Assembly (NCBI GenBank): GCA_017533825.1
Contig: JAFWIE010000007.1
Span: forward strand, 62,001-126,000
DNA: 64,000 bases
From: Atopobiaceae bacterium
GTDB lineage: Bacteria; Actinomycetota; Coriobacteriia; Coriobacteriales; Atopobiaceae
Direction of reading: 5' to 3'
The notes under the pieces were generated by a model, which was not told the DNA's origin, ran no database searches, and worked only from the letters and a program-made list of their open reading frames with translations. The position numbers were made by a program, and so were the translations under genes. Below, piece by piece: positions 26,168 through 34,132 of the stretch (its first letter is position 1; each line of letters begins with the position of its first letter).

Positions 26168-27673
26168 ATGGCAAATGACTATAACGACGGTATGCCGCCC
26201 ATTCCGGGTTCGGGTTACGAACAGGGCGATGAGCCTCCCACGACGCGTCGCCCGATGCGTCGCAGGAGAGTTACGCAGCAGACCAACTATGCTTCCGATG
26301 ATGCGGCATCACCGACACCACAAGGCCAGAGCGCTCGGCCCACGCCGTCGGTCGAGCCACCGCGACAGAAGAGCACCGGAGCGTGGAAGGGCGTTCTGGG
26401 GGGTGCCATCGCAGGCGCGGTGGTTTCGGCGGCGCTTATTGCCGCTCTTTTGGGTACAGGCGTAATTGGGGGAGGCGCTGCCACGACCACAGCCACAACG
26501 CCTGCCACACCTGCGTCGGCCGAGAACACCACATCGGGGCAGAGTGTCAGCATTGCGGCTTCACCCGAGGGTGGCACCGTCTCGCAGGTGGTGGCAGCCA
26601 AGTGCCTGCCTTCAGTTGTCTCGGTGTATGTGACTGCGGGGGAGGAATCGGGTATCGGATCGGGCGTGGTCTTGGATACCGACGGCAATATCATCACCAA
26701 CTGGCATGTCGCGGGTGATGCGACGGCTATTTCCGTCACGATTGACGGGCAAAGCTATGACGCGACCCTCGTTGGTGGCGACCCCTCGAGCGACATCGCC
26801 GTCATCAAGGCGGAGCTCAACGGAGCAACCGTCACGCCCATGGAGATTGGCGACTCCTCGAAGCTCGTGGTGGGCGACTGGGTGATGACGCTGGGTAGCC
26901 CGCTCGGCCTCGACCAATCAGCTTCGTCGGGCATCGTCAGCGCCCTGTATCGCAACACGTTGATGACGGGCACCACGGGCAACACCCTCTACACCAACCT
27001 CATTCAAGTCGATGCGGCCATCAACGGCGGCAATTCGGGCGGTGCCCTCGTCAACGACAAGGGACAGTTGGTGGGCATCAACACGCTCTATGCCAATGGC
27101 TCTGGTACCGACACGTTCTCGGGCATCGGGTTTGCCATCCCGGGCAACTATGCGGTGGACATCGCGCACAAGGTAATTGCCGGCGAGAAGGTGACGCACG
27201 CCTACATCGGTCTCTCGTGCAGTACCGTCAACGCACAGAACGCGCAGGCTAACCATCTCTCCGTGACCCAGGGAGCCTACGTTGCCGAAGTCGCTGAAGG
27301 TGGTCCTGCAGAGGCGGCCGGTATCCAAGTGGGCGACGTCATCACCAAGATTGGCGACAACGCGGTCGATTCTGCCGATGGGTTCATCCTCGCGGTTCGT
27401 TCGTGCTCGGTGGGCGACGAGGTCGACGTAAAGTTCGTGCGTGGCGGGGAAGAGCAGACGGTGAAGGTGACGCTTGGGTCTGACGAGGAGCTGCAGGCGC
27501 TGCAGGAGCAGCAGCTCAAGGAGCAGCAGGAGCAGTACCAGAACCAGATGCAGCAGTACGAGGACTACTTCAACCAGCGCGATGACAATTCACGGTGGCA
27601 GCAGTGGCCGTGGGACAGCTTCCAGATGCCTTGGGAGCTCTGGGACGACATGGACAACGGCAACCTAGGATAG
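26168..27673 (+). CDS. HtrA/DegP-type serine protease (S1C family)
   Basis: A 501-residue membrane-anchored protease for envelope protein quality control. A basic, disordered cytoplasmic region (1-72) precedes a membrane helix (about 74-98), a Thr/Ala linker, the trypsin-like domain and one PDZ domain (about 345-440). The catalytic triad is complete: His180 (NWHV), Asp209 (SDIAVI) and Ser290 (GGNSGGAL). The C-terminal 55 residues are odd, being Gln/Glu-rich and then Trp-rich and acidic (QWPWDSFQMPWELWDDMD). GAGGTGAGG-like sequence precedes the ATG. It follows the response regulator by 156 bases. Confidence 0.93.
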   Translation: MANDYNDGMPPIPGSGYEQGDEPPTTRRPMRRRRVTQQTNYASDDAASPTPQGQSARPTPSVEPPRQKSTGAWKGVLGGAIAGAVVSAALIAALLGTGVIGGGAATTTATTPATPASAENTTSGQSVSIAASPEGGTVSQVVAAKCLPSVVSVYVTAGEESGIGSGVVLDTDGNIITNWHVAGDATAISVTIDGQSYDATLVGGDPSSDIAVIKAELNGATVTPMEIGDSSKLVVGDWVMTLGSPLGLDQSASSGIVSALYRNTLMTGTTGNTLYTNLIQVDAAINGGNSGGALVNDKGQLVGINTLYANGSGTDTFSGIGFAIPGNYAVDIAHKVIAGEKVTHAYIGLSCSTVNAQNAQANHLSVTQGAYVAEVAEGGPAEAAGIQVGDVITKIGDNAVDSADGFILAVRSCSVGDEVDVKFVRGGEEQTVKVTLGSDEELQALQEQQLKEQQEQYQNQMQQYEDYFNQRDDNSRWQQWPWDSFQMPWELWDDMDNGNLG

Positions 27674-27698
27674 CCAGCGGGTCCGTGAGTTAGGAAAA

Positions 27699-27740
27699 CA
27701 TGCCGTTTGGCTCGTCGCATGCGATGAGCCAAACGGCATG
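27699..27740. repeat. 42-bp near-perfect palindrome sharing the REP-like core
   Basis: CATGCCGTTTGGCTC at 27699-27713 and its exact inverse at 27726-27740 surround a second palindrome, TCGCATGCGA; only one G/T pair breaks the symmetry. The CCGTTTGGC arm matches the core of the repeats at 15.3 and 17 kb. It may also end the htrA transcript. Confidence 0.85.
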
Positions 27741-28030
27741 TCCCATTGGTTCAGAATTCCGCTAACTCAATACAATCGTTGTCGGTGGGTATTGATTGCT
27801 GCGCCTGTCACATGTGTCGCATCAAATGATTCAATGAGACGGGCGGCCTGTCCCACTTTTTCTTGGCTTGCCAGATGTCTCCATGGCCCTTTGAACAGGT
27901 CTCGAATCAGCTAGATTTGGGAGTCTGACCGTTGAGTGGCGCGCTACCGGGATCAATCGGACCTCGACCTTTTCTGTCGCGTGCGCGGGGTATACTCTCA
28001 TCACCTACAAACGCAACAGATTGGAAGCAC
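27741..28030. other. Non-coding stretch upstream of sbcD
   Basis: I see no gene and no strong structure in this segment. An open frame in phase with sbcD runs back to about 27932 but has no ribosome site or family similarity. The sbcDC promoter presumably lies here. Confidence 0.5.
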
Positions 28031-29212
28031 ATGCGCTTTGTTCACACTGCAGATTTGCACTTGGGGCGCAAGTTGGCACAAATGTCATTGGAGCGCGACT
28101 GCGAGCACGTGTTGTCGCAGCTCAAGGACCTCGTCGTGCGGTCGGGCGCGCAGGCGCTCGTCGTGGCGGGCGACATCTACGACAGTCCGAACCCTGCAGA
28201 GGTTGCTGTGCGTCTCTGGGACCGATTCATCACGGGGATGGCCGATGCGGGCGTTCCCGTCCTGGCGGTGAGCGGCAACCATGACTCCGGTGCCCGTCTC
28301 GCCGTCGGATCCGACCTCATCGCCCGCGCAGGTATCCACATTGCTGGCGAGCTGCGGGGCGAGATTGCGCCCATCGTGGTCGACGGCGTCAACTTCTGGC
28401 TCCTGCCGTTCATGCGTCCAGCCGACGTGCGTTCCTGGGCGATTGAGCAGCAGCTCGATGCGGGCTCCGTCATCAACTACGGCACAGCGCTGCGCCTCGT
28501 CTGCGACCACATCCGCTCGCTTCCCGCCTTTGGGAAGCGTCCCAACGTGTGCGTGGCGCACCAGTTCGTGACCAATGCCGGCGTTGAGCCCGCGCGCAGC
28601 GATTCCGAGCATTTCTCGCTCGGCACGCTCGACAACGTCGACCGCCACGAGTTCGTGGGGTTCGACTATGTGGCGCTCGGGCACATCCATGGTCCGCAGC
28701 ATGTGGGAACCGATGTGATTCGCTATGCCGGAAGTCCGCTCAGGCTCTCCGCGTCGGAAATTCGGCAGCAGAAGTCCTTCTCTGTGGTGGGCATCAAGCA
28801 GGTTGAAGGAGAGGTGCGCGTCAAGTACCGTCTGGTTCCCGTCGAGCCGTTGCGGGAGTTCAGAGAAGAACGGGGAAGCGTTGACGAGCTGGTTGCGCGG
28901 GCGAATCAGGAGGATGAGGGGCGGCGCGAGGACTTCGTGCATGCCATCGTCACCGACGACGACCCGGTGGATGTCGTCGCGCGCCTGCGTCGCGTGTGGC
29001 CCAACCTCGAGCAGGTCGTCTTCGACAACGCCATCACGCGGGCGGCGGGTGCGGAGCAGCTCTCCGAAGAGGTGGACCTCCAGAAGGACATGCGGGACCT
29101 GTTCCACGAGTTCTTCCTCGCCCAGACCAACAAGCCGCTCGCGGAAGATGAGGCTGAGCTGGTGGACAAGGCCTTGGACAAGGTGCTCTTAGGAAGAGGT
29201 GATGAGGCATGA
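28031..29212 (+). CDS. sbcD: DNA repair exonuclease, SbcD/Mre11 family
   Basis: The nuclease subunit of the SbcCD complex, which opens hairpins and processes blocked DNA ends. The 393-residue protein starts with MRFVHTADLHLGRKL and contains the metallophosphoesterase motifs GDIYD, GNHDSGARL, and LGHIHGPQ with its metal-binding His residues. The ATG at 28031 was chosen because it begins the conserved first strand; GGAAG lies a few bases upstream, and the longer open frame adds no family sequence. It overlaps sbcC by ATGA. Confidence 0.92.
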   Translation: MRFVHTADLHLGRKLAQMSLERDCEHVLSQLKDLVVRSGAQALVVAGDIYDSPNPAEVAVRLWDRFITGMADAGVPVLAVSGNHDSGARLAVGSDLIARAGIHIAGELRGEIAPIVVDGVNFWLLPFMRPADVRSWAIEQQLDAGSVINYGTALRLVCDHIRSLPAFGKRPNVCVAHQFVTNAGVEPARSDSEHFSLGTLDNVDRHEFVGFDYVALGHIHGPQHVGTDVIRYAGSPLRLSASEIRQQKSFSVVGIKQVEGEVRVKYRLVPVEPLREFREERGSVDELVARANQEDEGRREDFVHAIVTDDDPVDVVARLRRVWPNLEQVVFDNAITRAAGAEQLSEEVDLQKDMRDLFHEFFLAQTNKPLAEDEAELVDKALDKVLLGRGDEA

Positions 29213-32034
29213 GGCCGCTCAGACTCTTGATGCAGGCGTTTGGACCCTATGCGGGAACGGTAGACATCGACTTCTCCAAGTTTGGTGACCACGGCCTGTA
29301 CCTCATTTATGGCGATACTGGTTCGGGCAAGACGATGCTCTTCGACGCCATTGCCTTTGCGCTCTTTGGCGAGTCCTCTGGTGGTCGAGACGTGCGCACG
29401 TTGCGGTCCGACTTCGCCGACGCAGAGACGCCCACTGAGGTAACGCTCGACTTTGAGCATGCGGGACGTACCTACACCATCGTACGACGACCGCAGCAGG
29501 ACCTTGCGCGAAGGCGTGGCGGTGGGGACGAGGCATCTTCGGTGGTGGTGCGGCCTGCTACCGCCGAACTCACGAGGGGCGATGCATCGCTCGCAAGCGG
29601 CACACGCCAGGTTAATCAGTACATCATCGACCTGCTTGGGCTGAGCTATGGCCAGTTTAGGCAGGTCACCATGATCGCTCAAGGCGCCTTCAGGGATTTG
29701 CTCTGCACCGACCCAGGCGAGCGCGAGGTGGTGCTGCGCAAGATCTTTGGCACCGAGGAACTCGACCGCTTTGCGGCGGAGCTTGCCCAGAATGCGCGCG
29801 ATGCCAATGAGGCGCTCGACTTGGCACAGGGGAGCTTTGCGGATTGCATCAATCGCTTGGATCGCGGCATCATGGAGGTGCGCGATCCGGTGCAACGCGT
29901 GCTGAGCAAGCCGAGTCCCGCACTGGCAGCCGAGGAGTGCATTGATGCGGCGGAGCTCCTGATCAACCGTCAGCGTGAAGAGGTGCGCGAGGCCGAGGAT
30001 GCACGCGCAAAGGCGCGAACGGAGACTGACGAAGCGCGTGGCCGCCTGCGACATGCCCAGGACGCGGCGGCGGCGTTGGAGGCAACGGAAGAGGCAAAGC
30101 GCAAGCTTGCGCGCGCCAACGCACATGTCACGATTTATCGTAAGGCCTTGGATGAGGCGAGCACAGACTACGACGCGCGCCATCGTGCGTTGCTCTCGCG
30201 CGAAGACGAGCTGAGCAGGGCGTTGCCGCGCTACGACGAGCTTGAGTCAAAGCGCGCCACTCTCGAGGAGGCGCAGCAGAAGAGCGTGCAACTCATGGAG
30301 CAGCGTGCGGGGCGCGAGGAAGAGCGGGCCCGTCTGGAGTCCGCGGTTGCGCAGGCACGCGTGGAGCTCTCGGTCGTGCAGGGCGTGGCAGGGCAGCTTG
30401 AGCGAACGAAGGCGGAGCGCGAGGAGACCTCCCGTAAAGTGTCGCAGGCACAGGAGACGGCTGACGCGCTTTCTGCACTCTCGCGGGACCGTGCGGCGTT
30501 GGCACGCCAGGCCGGTGAAGTGGAACGCGCACAGCGTGACGTGCGCGAAGCGCGTCGCGAGGCCGATGCGCTCTTCGATGCGCTCGTTGCGGACGATGCC
30601 GCCTTCGTAGCATCCTCGTTGGTGGAAGGGAAGCCGTGCCCGGTGTGCGGATCCCTCGAGCATCCCGCGCCGGCGCTGCCCTCCGACGTTTCGCCCGATC
30701 GGAGTTCCTTTGTGGAGGCACGCGAACGGCGTGATGCCGCGATGGAGTATCTCAACGAGGCCCAAGATGCGTACCTTACATCCAGGGCAGCAATCGAGGA
30801 ACGCTCACGCTCGGTGCTTTCCGTGGTGCGTGAGCTGGTCGATTCACTGCCATCGGCGGATGGGTCCGACGACGAAGCGGTTGAGCGGCTTGCCATGGGC
30901 GAGATGGCCAAGCTCCGGCAGCGCCTACGCGACCAAGCGGCCGAGCAGAGCGAGCGTGCCCATGCGCTTGAGGCAAAGCTTGCCGAGCTCGAGGCACTGC
31001 AGGCTCAGCTGAACAAGGACGAGTACGCACTCGCCGCGGTGCGCTCTGAGCTTGTTGACCTTGCTGCTTCGTGCGAGGTCGCCATGGCCGATGTCGCCTC
31101 TGCCCAGGCTCGTGCGGACGAGGTCGCCGCCAATTTGCCCCTCTCGTCGCGGGCAGAAGCTCGGCGCGCCCTCGAGCAGGTCGTCAAGCAGCGCAAGGAA
31201 GCTGAGGCCGAACTCGCCTCCGCCCGTTCTAAGCTTGAGGATGCTGAGCGCGAGCAGACGGCGGCAACTTCGGTCCTTGCGGAGCGGCGTGCGCGCCTGG
31301 AGGAGCTTGGCGTTGCGGAGGGTGACGAGATCAAGGGCGCAAGCACGCAGAAGAAGGCCCTCCTCGTTGCCCAGACGGCCGAGCAGGCGGCCGATAAGGT
31401 GGTTCGTTCCACGGAAGCACGTGTCTCCCTCAATGAGCGCACGCTGGAGGAGATGCGCACGATTGCGGCCAAGCTTCCCGGATTGGAGCGCGACGTGCAG
31501 GCGGCGGACCGTGTCTCGCGTGTCGCTCGTGGCAAGGTTGGCAACCGCATCTCGTTCGAGCGCTATGTGCTTGGGTTCTACTTCGATCAGATCGTCATCT
31601 GCGCCAATCGGCGTTTGACTGTGATGTCAAGTGGGCACTACCAGCTGGTGCGCAACAGCGACGGGGAGAGTCGCGGCAAGGGTGGCCTCTCGCTCGACGT
31701 GGTGGACTACGCTACGGGCAAGCGCAGGCCGGTGTCCTCGCTCTCGGGTGGCGAGAGCTTTGAGGCGTCGCTCTCGCTCGCCTTGGGTCTCTCGGACTAC
31801 GCGCAGCAACGTGCTGGCGGCATGCATCTGGACACGGTGTTCATCGACGAGGGCTTCGGCTCGCTTGACCCAGACTCCTTGGAGCAGGTCATGCGCGTGC
31901 TCTCCGACCTTGCGTCGGGAGACTGCTTGGTGGCCATCATCAGCCACGTGGAGGAGCTGGAGAAGCGAATCGAGCAGCGCATTGAGGTTCAGGCGAGCAA
32001 CGAGGGCAGCAACGTTCGCGTGATCGCGGGGTAG
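29209..32034 (+). CDS. sbcC: DNA repair ATPase, SbcC/Rad50 family
   Basis: The 941-residue SMC-like ATPase partner of SbcD. Walker A is GDTGSGKT near residue 38, followed by two long Glu/Ala/Arg-rich coiled-coil arms that meet at a zinc-hook CPVCGSLEHP near residue 477. The C-terminal head has signature LSGGESFEASLSLALGLSD (about 844) and Walker B DTVFIDEGFGSLD (about 873). All parts needed for activity are present. Its ATG overlaps the sbcD stop codon, ensuring paired synthesis. A GC-rich hairpin follows the stop. Confidence 0.95.
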   Translation: MRPLRLLMQAFGPYAGTVDIDFSKFGDHGLYLIYGDTGSGKTMLFDAIAFALFGESSGGRDVRTLRSDFADAETPTEVTLDFEHAGRTYTIVRRPQQDLARRRGGGDEASSVVVRPATAELTRGDASLASGTRQVNQYIIDLLGLSYGQFRQVTMIAQGAFRDLLCTDPGEREVVLRKIFGTEELDRFAAELAQNARDANEALDLAQGSFADCINRLDRGIMEVRDPVQRVLSKPSPALAAEECIDAAELLINRQREEVREAEDARAKARTETDEARGRLRHAQDAAAALEATEEAKRKLARANAHVTIYRKALDEASTDYDARHRALLSREDELSRALPRYDELESKRATLEEAQQKSVQLMEQRAGREEERARLESAVAQARVELSVVQGVAGQLERTKAEREETSRKVSQAQETADALSALSRDRAALARQAGEVERAQRDVREARREADALFDALVADDAAFVASSLVEGKPCPVCGSLEHPAPALPSDVSPDRSSFVEARERRDAAMEYLNEAQDAYLTSRAAIEERSRSVLSVVRELVDSLPSADGSDDEAVERLAMGEMAKLRQRLRDQAAEQSERAHALEAKLAELEALQAQLNKDEYALAAVRSELVDLAASCEVAMADVASAQARADEVAANLPLSSRAEARRALEQVVKQRKEAEAELASARSKLEDAEREQTAATSVLAERRARLEELGVAEGDEIKGASTQKKALLVAQTAEQAADKVVRSTEARVSLNERTLEEMRTIAAKLPGLERDVQAADRVSRVARGKVGNRISFERYVLGFYFDQIVICANRRLTVMSSGHYQLVRNSDGESRGKGGLSLDVVDYATGKRRPVSSLSGGESFEASLSLALGLSDYAQQRAGGMHLDTVFIDEGFGSLDPDSLEQVMRVLSDLASGDCLVAIISHVEELEKRIEQRIEVQASNEGSNVRVIAG

Positions 32035-32057
32035 AAGACCGCTGATCTACAAGGAGC

Positions 32058-32087
32058 GGTCCCCTCAGGGCAGTGTCCTTGGGGACC
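32058..32087. terminator. Hairpin between convergent sbcC and the macro-domain gene
   Basis: GGTCCCC at 32058-32064 pairs with GGGGACC at 32081-32087, with a further AGG/CCT pairing inside. It could serve both convergent genes; no long T-run is seen. Confidence 0.45.
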
Positions 32088-32117
32088 GTCACCTCGAGCC
32101 AGCGAGTGCTTGCCGTC

Positions 32118-33206
32118 TTACCCGAGTAGCGGCTGGTCGTATGCGTACAGTGCGAGGTTAATCTCGTAGATGTCGTAGATTCCGCGCTCGATGAAGTACT
32201 CGACGATGACGTCGCGCGCGTCGGCGGTGGTGAGGGCGAATCCTGCGCGCTCGAGAAGCAGGCGCGTGTCGGCGAGCGAGAGGCGCAGTGCGACCGCGAG
32301 TGCGAGCACGGTGTGCTTCTTTGGCTGGTACTTCGGGTTGTTGCGAATCTTGGAGAAGTGCTGGCGGCTCATGTTTGCGCGTTTGTACACGTCGCTGTCC
32401 TTGAGGCCACGCTGGTCGATCATGGTGAGCAGCGTCTGAGAGAACCCCGCGTCCACCCTCTGCAGCAACTTGTCGAGCGAGAAGCGCGTGCGTCCGCGTC
32501 TGCGTGGCGCGCCTTCGTGTGGTGCGGCGGTTGGCAATGCCTGCGGCGCCTGTGTGGGCGCGCCATATGCGGCGGTATCGTCGAGCGCCTCATTGGCATA
32601 GGGCGCGCTGGTGCGACCGACGCTCGGCAACGACCCCTCCCACCGACTCCGCCGCCGGAACGGGCTGTGCTGAGCATACCAGTCGTTGATGAGGGCGGTG
32701 ATGGGGCCGAAGCGTCCGTTTGCCGCGCGCATCGCATCGACGTCGAAGAGCGTCAGGAAGACGTCCATCTCGTGGGCATCATCGGCGAGAAAGGCGCGAA
32801 TCTCATCGATGGCCACGTCGATGGCAGCCTCCTTCGGGTAGCCGTAGGTTCCAGACGATATGAGCGGGAACGCAACGGACGCATCGCCGAGCTCGTGCGC
32901 CAACGAGAGCGCTGTGCGGTAGCAACTGCGCAGTGCTTGCTCCTCGCCATGGTCGCCCCCGCGCCAGACTGGGCCCACTGCGTGGATTACGTGGCGCGCG
33001 GGCAGTGCGAAGGCCGGTGTCGCGACGGCCGAGCCCGTTTCGCAGTGGCCGATGCGTGTGCAGGCGGCTTCGAGGTCGGCGACGCCTGCCACGGCAAAGA
33101 TCGCCCCGCAGACGCCCCCGCCGCGTCGAAGCTGCTCGTTCGCAGCGTTGACGATGGCGTCCACATTCATGCGGGTGATGTCGTTACGTATGATGGTAAA
33201 CGGCAT
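32118..33206 (-). CDS. Macro-domain protein with C-terminal helix-turn-helix-like domain
   Basis: A 362-residue two-domain protein. Residues about 1-170 form a macro domain, with the ADP-ribose-binding motifs NDIT (8-11), IVNAANEQLRRGGGVCGAIF and a late LISSGTYGYP loop; such domains bind or hydrolyse ADP-ribose derivatives. After a Pro/Ala linker, residues about 245-362 form an alpha-helical domain (DSDVYKRANMSRQHFSKIR followed by KHTVLALAVALRL) that looks like an Xre-type helix-turn-helix and ends FDQPLLG-like (AYDQPLLG). The ATG at 33206 follows GAGGAG; the longer open frame upstream adds unrelated sequence. No partner ADP-ribosyltransferase lies nearby. Function is inferred only at domain level. 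Confidence 0.85.
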   Translation of the reverse strand: MPFTIIRNDITRMNVDAIVNAANEQLRRGGGVCGAIFAVAGVADLEAACTRIGHCETGSAVATPAFALPARHVIHAVGPVWRGGDHGEEQALRSCYRTALSLAHELGDASVAFPLISSGTYGYPKEAAIDVAIDEIRAFLADDAHEMDVFLTLFDVDAMRAANGRFGPITALINDWYAQHSPFRRRSRWEGSLPSVGRTSAPYANEALDDTAAYGAPTQAPQALPTAAPHEGAPRRRGRTRFSLDKLLQRVDAGFSQTLLTMIDQRGLKDSDVYKRANMSRQHFSKIRNNPKYQPKKHTVLALAVALRLSLADTRLLLERAGFALTTADARDVIVEYFIERGIYDIYEINLALYAYDQPLLG

Positions 33207-33404
33207 GGCGACTCCTCGAGGTGCTGCGTCCTTCGTGGGAATCGTAGCACTTCCGCTGGTCGCATGGACGCGGTGTCGTCGGTGGCGCGGGCCCTCCACC
33301 GTGGGTGATTACGAGCCTCCCCTCGTCACAGTCGGCGAAGAAGGGTGCGGATACGCGAGACTATGTGCTGATAGAATGAGGCCGAGGCTGAATGGAGGAC
33401 CATC

Positions 33405-33599
33405 ATGATGGACGCGAATGACGACAGGATGTTCGGATTGGCTGACGACGAACTCGATCGAAGGTTTGCCGAGGCGGTGCGCCTCGCCAACGAGGCGAAG
33501 ATTGCCATGGGAGTACCACTGCCCATGTTTGACTTCGATGCGAAGCGGGCGTATCTGCTTCATCCCGACGGCAGGAAGGAATACGTGAATGCTTCCTGA
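33405..33599 (+). CDS. Small conserved-looking protein, function unknown
   Basis: A 64-residue acidic protein with no membrane segment. The N-terminal half is a charged helix (DDELDRRFAEAVRLANEAK), followed by a short strand region that looks like MGVPLPMFDFDAKRAYLLHP and ends DGRKEYVNAS. GGAGG lies 7 bases before an ATGATG pair, so either ATG (33405 or 33408) may be used. I do not recognise a named family, although small proteins ending in a tyrosine-leucine, proline-aspartate-glycine pattern are common in actinobacteria and clostridia. It is not obviously in an operon. Confidence 0.6.
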   Translation: MMDANDDRMFGLADDELDRRFAEAVRLANEAKIAMGVPLPMFDFDAKRAYLLHPDGRKEYVNAS

Positions 33600-33763
33600 G
33601 GGCAGGGCACTAGAGCTAATTCCTGAGGTCGTGCGAACATGTGATGTGATGCATATGCACGATAATTCACGGCTTACTGGAATCGAGCACCTCCGGGCAT
33701 TCGATTAAGATTCAAGAGGGTAACTTGCCTCGTCGCTTGTCCTTGACTTAGTTGCAGGCAACA

Positions 33764-34021
33764 TCAAAACTCAGAGAAGAAGTCCTTGATGCTGACCTCG
33801 AGGATGTCGGCGATCTCGAAGAGGATGAGCATGCTCGGCGCCTTGTTGCCGCTTTCGAAGCGCGAGACATGCGCAGGATTGGTGTAGCCCAGCATTGTAG
33901 CGAGTTCGCTTTGTGTGATGTTACGTTCCTCGCGCAGGCGCGCGATAGTGAAGCCAAGCTTTCGCAGCTCTGCTTTGCGTTGGATGAGCTTCCGAGACTT
34001 CTTGTCGATGTTTTTCTCCAT
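33764..34021 (-). CDS. Xre-family helix-turn-helix regulator
   Basis: An 85-residue single-domain DNA-binding protein. The helix-turn-helix is clear: IARLREERNITQSELATMLG followed by YTNPAHVSRFESGNKAPS. The end (LFEIADILEVSIKDFFSEF) is the usual last helix of the domain. Its start lies 112 bases from the divergent surface-protein gene, so it could regulate itself and that gene, but no operator could be assigned. Base composition here is more AT-rich than in most of the window. Confidence 0.88.
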   Translation of the reverse strand: MEKNIDKKSRKLIQRKAELRKLGFTIARLREERNITQSELATMLGYTNPAHVSRFESGNKAPSMLILFEIADILEVSIKDFFSEF

Positions 34022-34132
34022 ATGTGGAAGCGTATTTCTATGTTAAATCAATGTATGACCAATAGGTCAAATAACCTGCTATAATGCTTAAAAGGAGCTG
34101 GTTGAAATCTGAGGAGAAGGGCGGGGTGTCGT

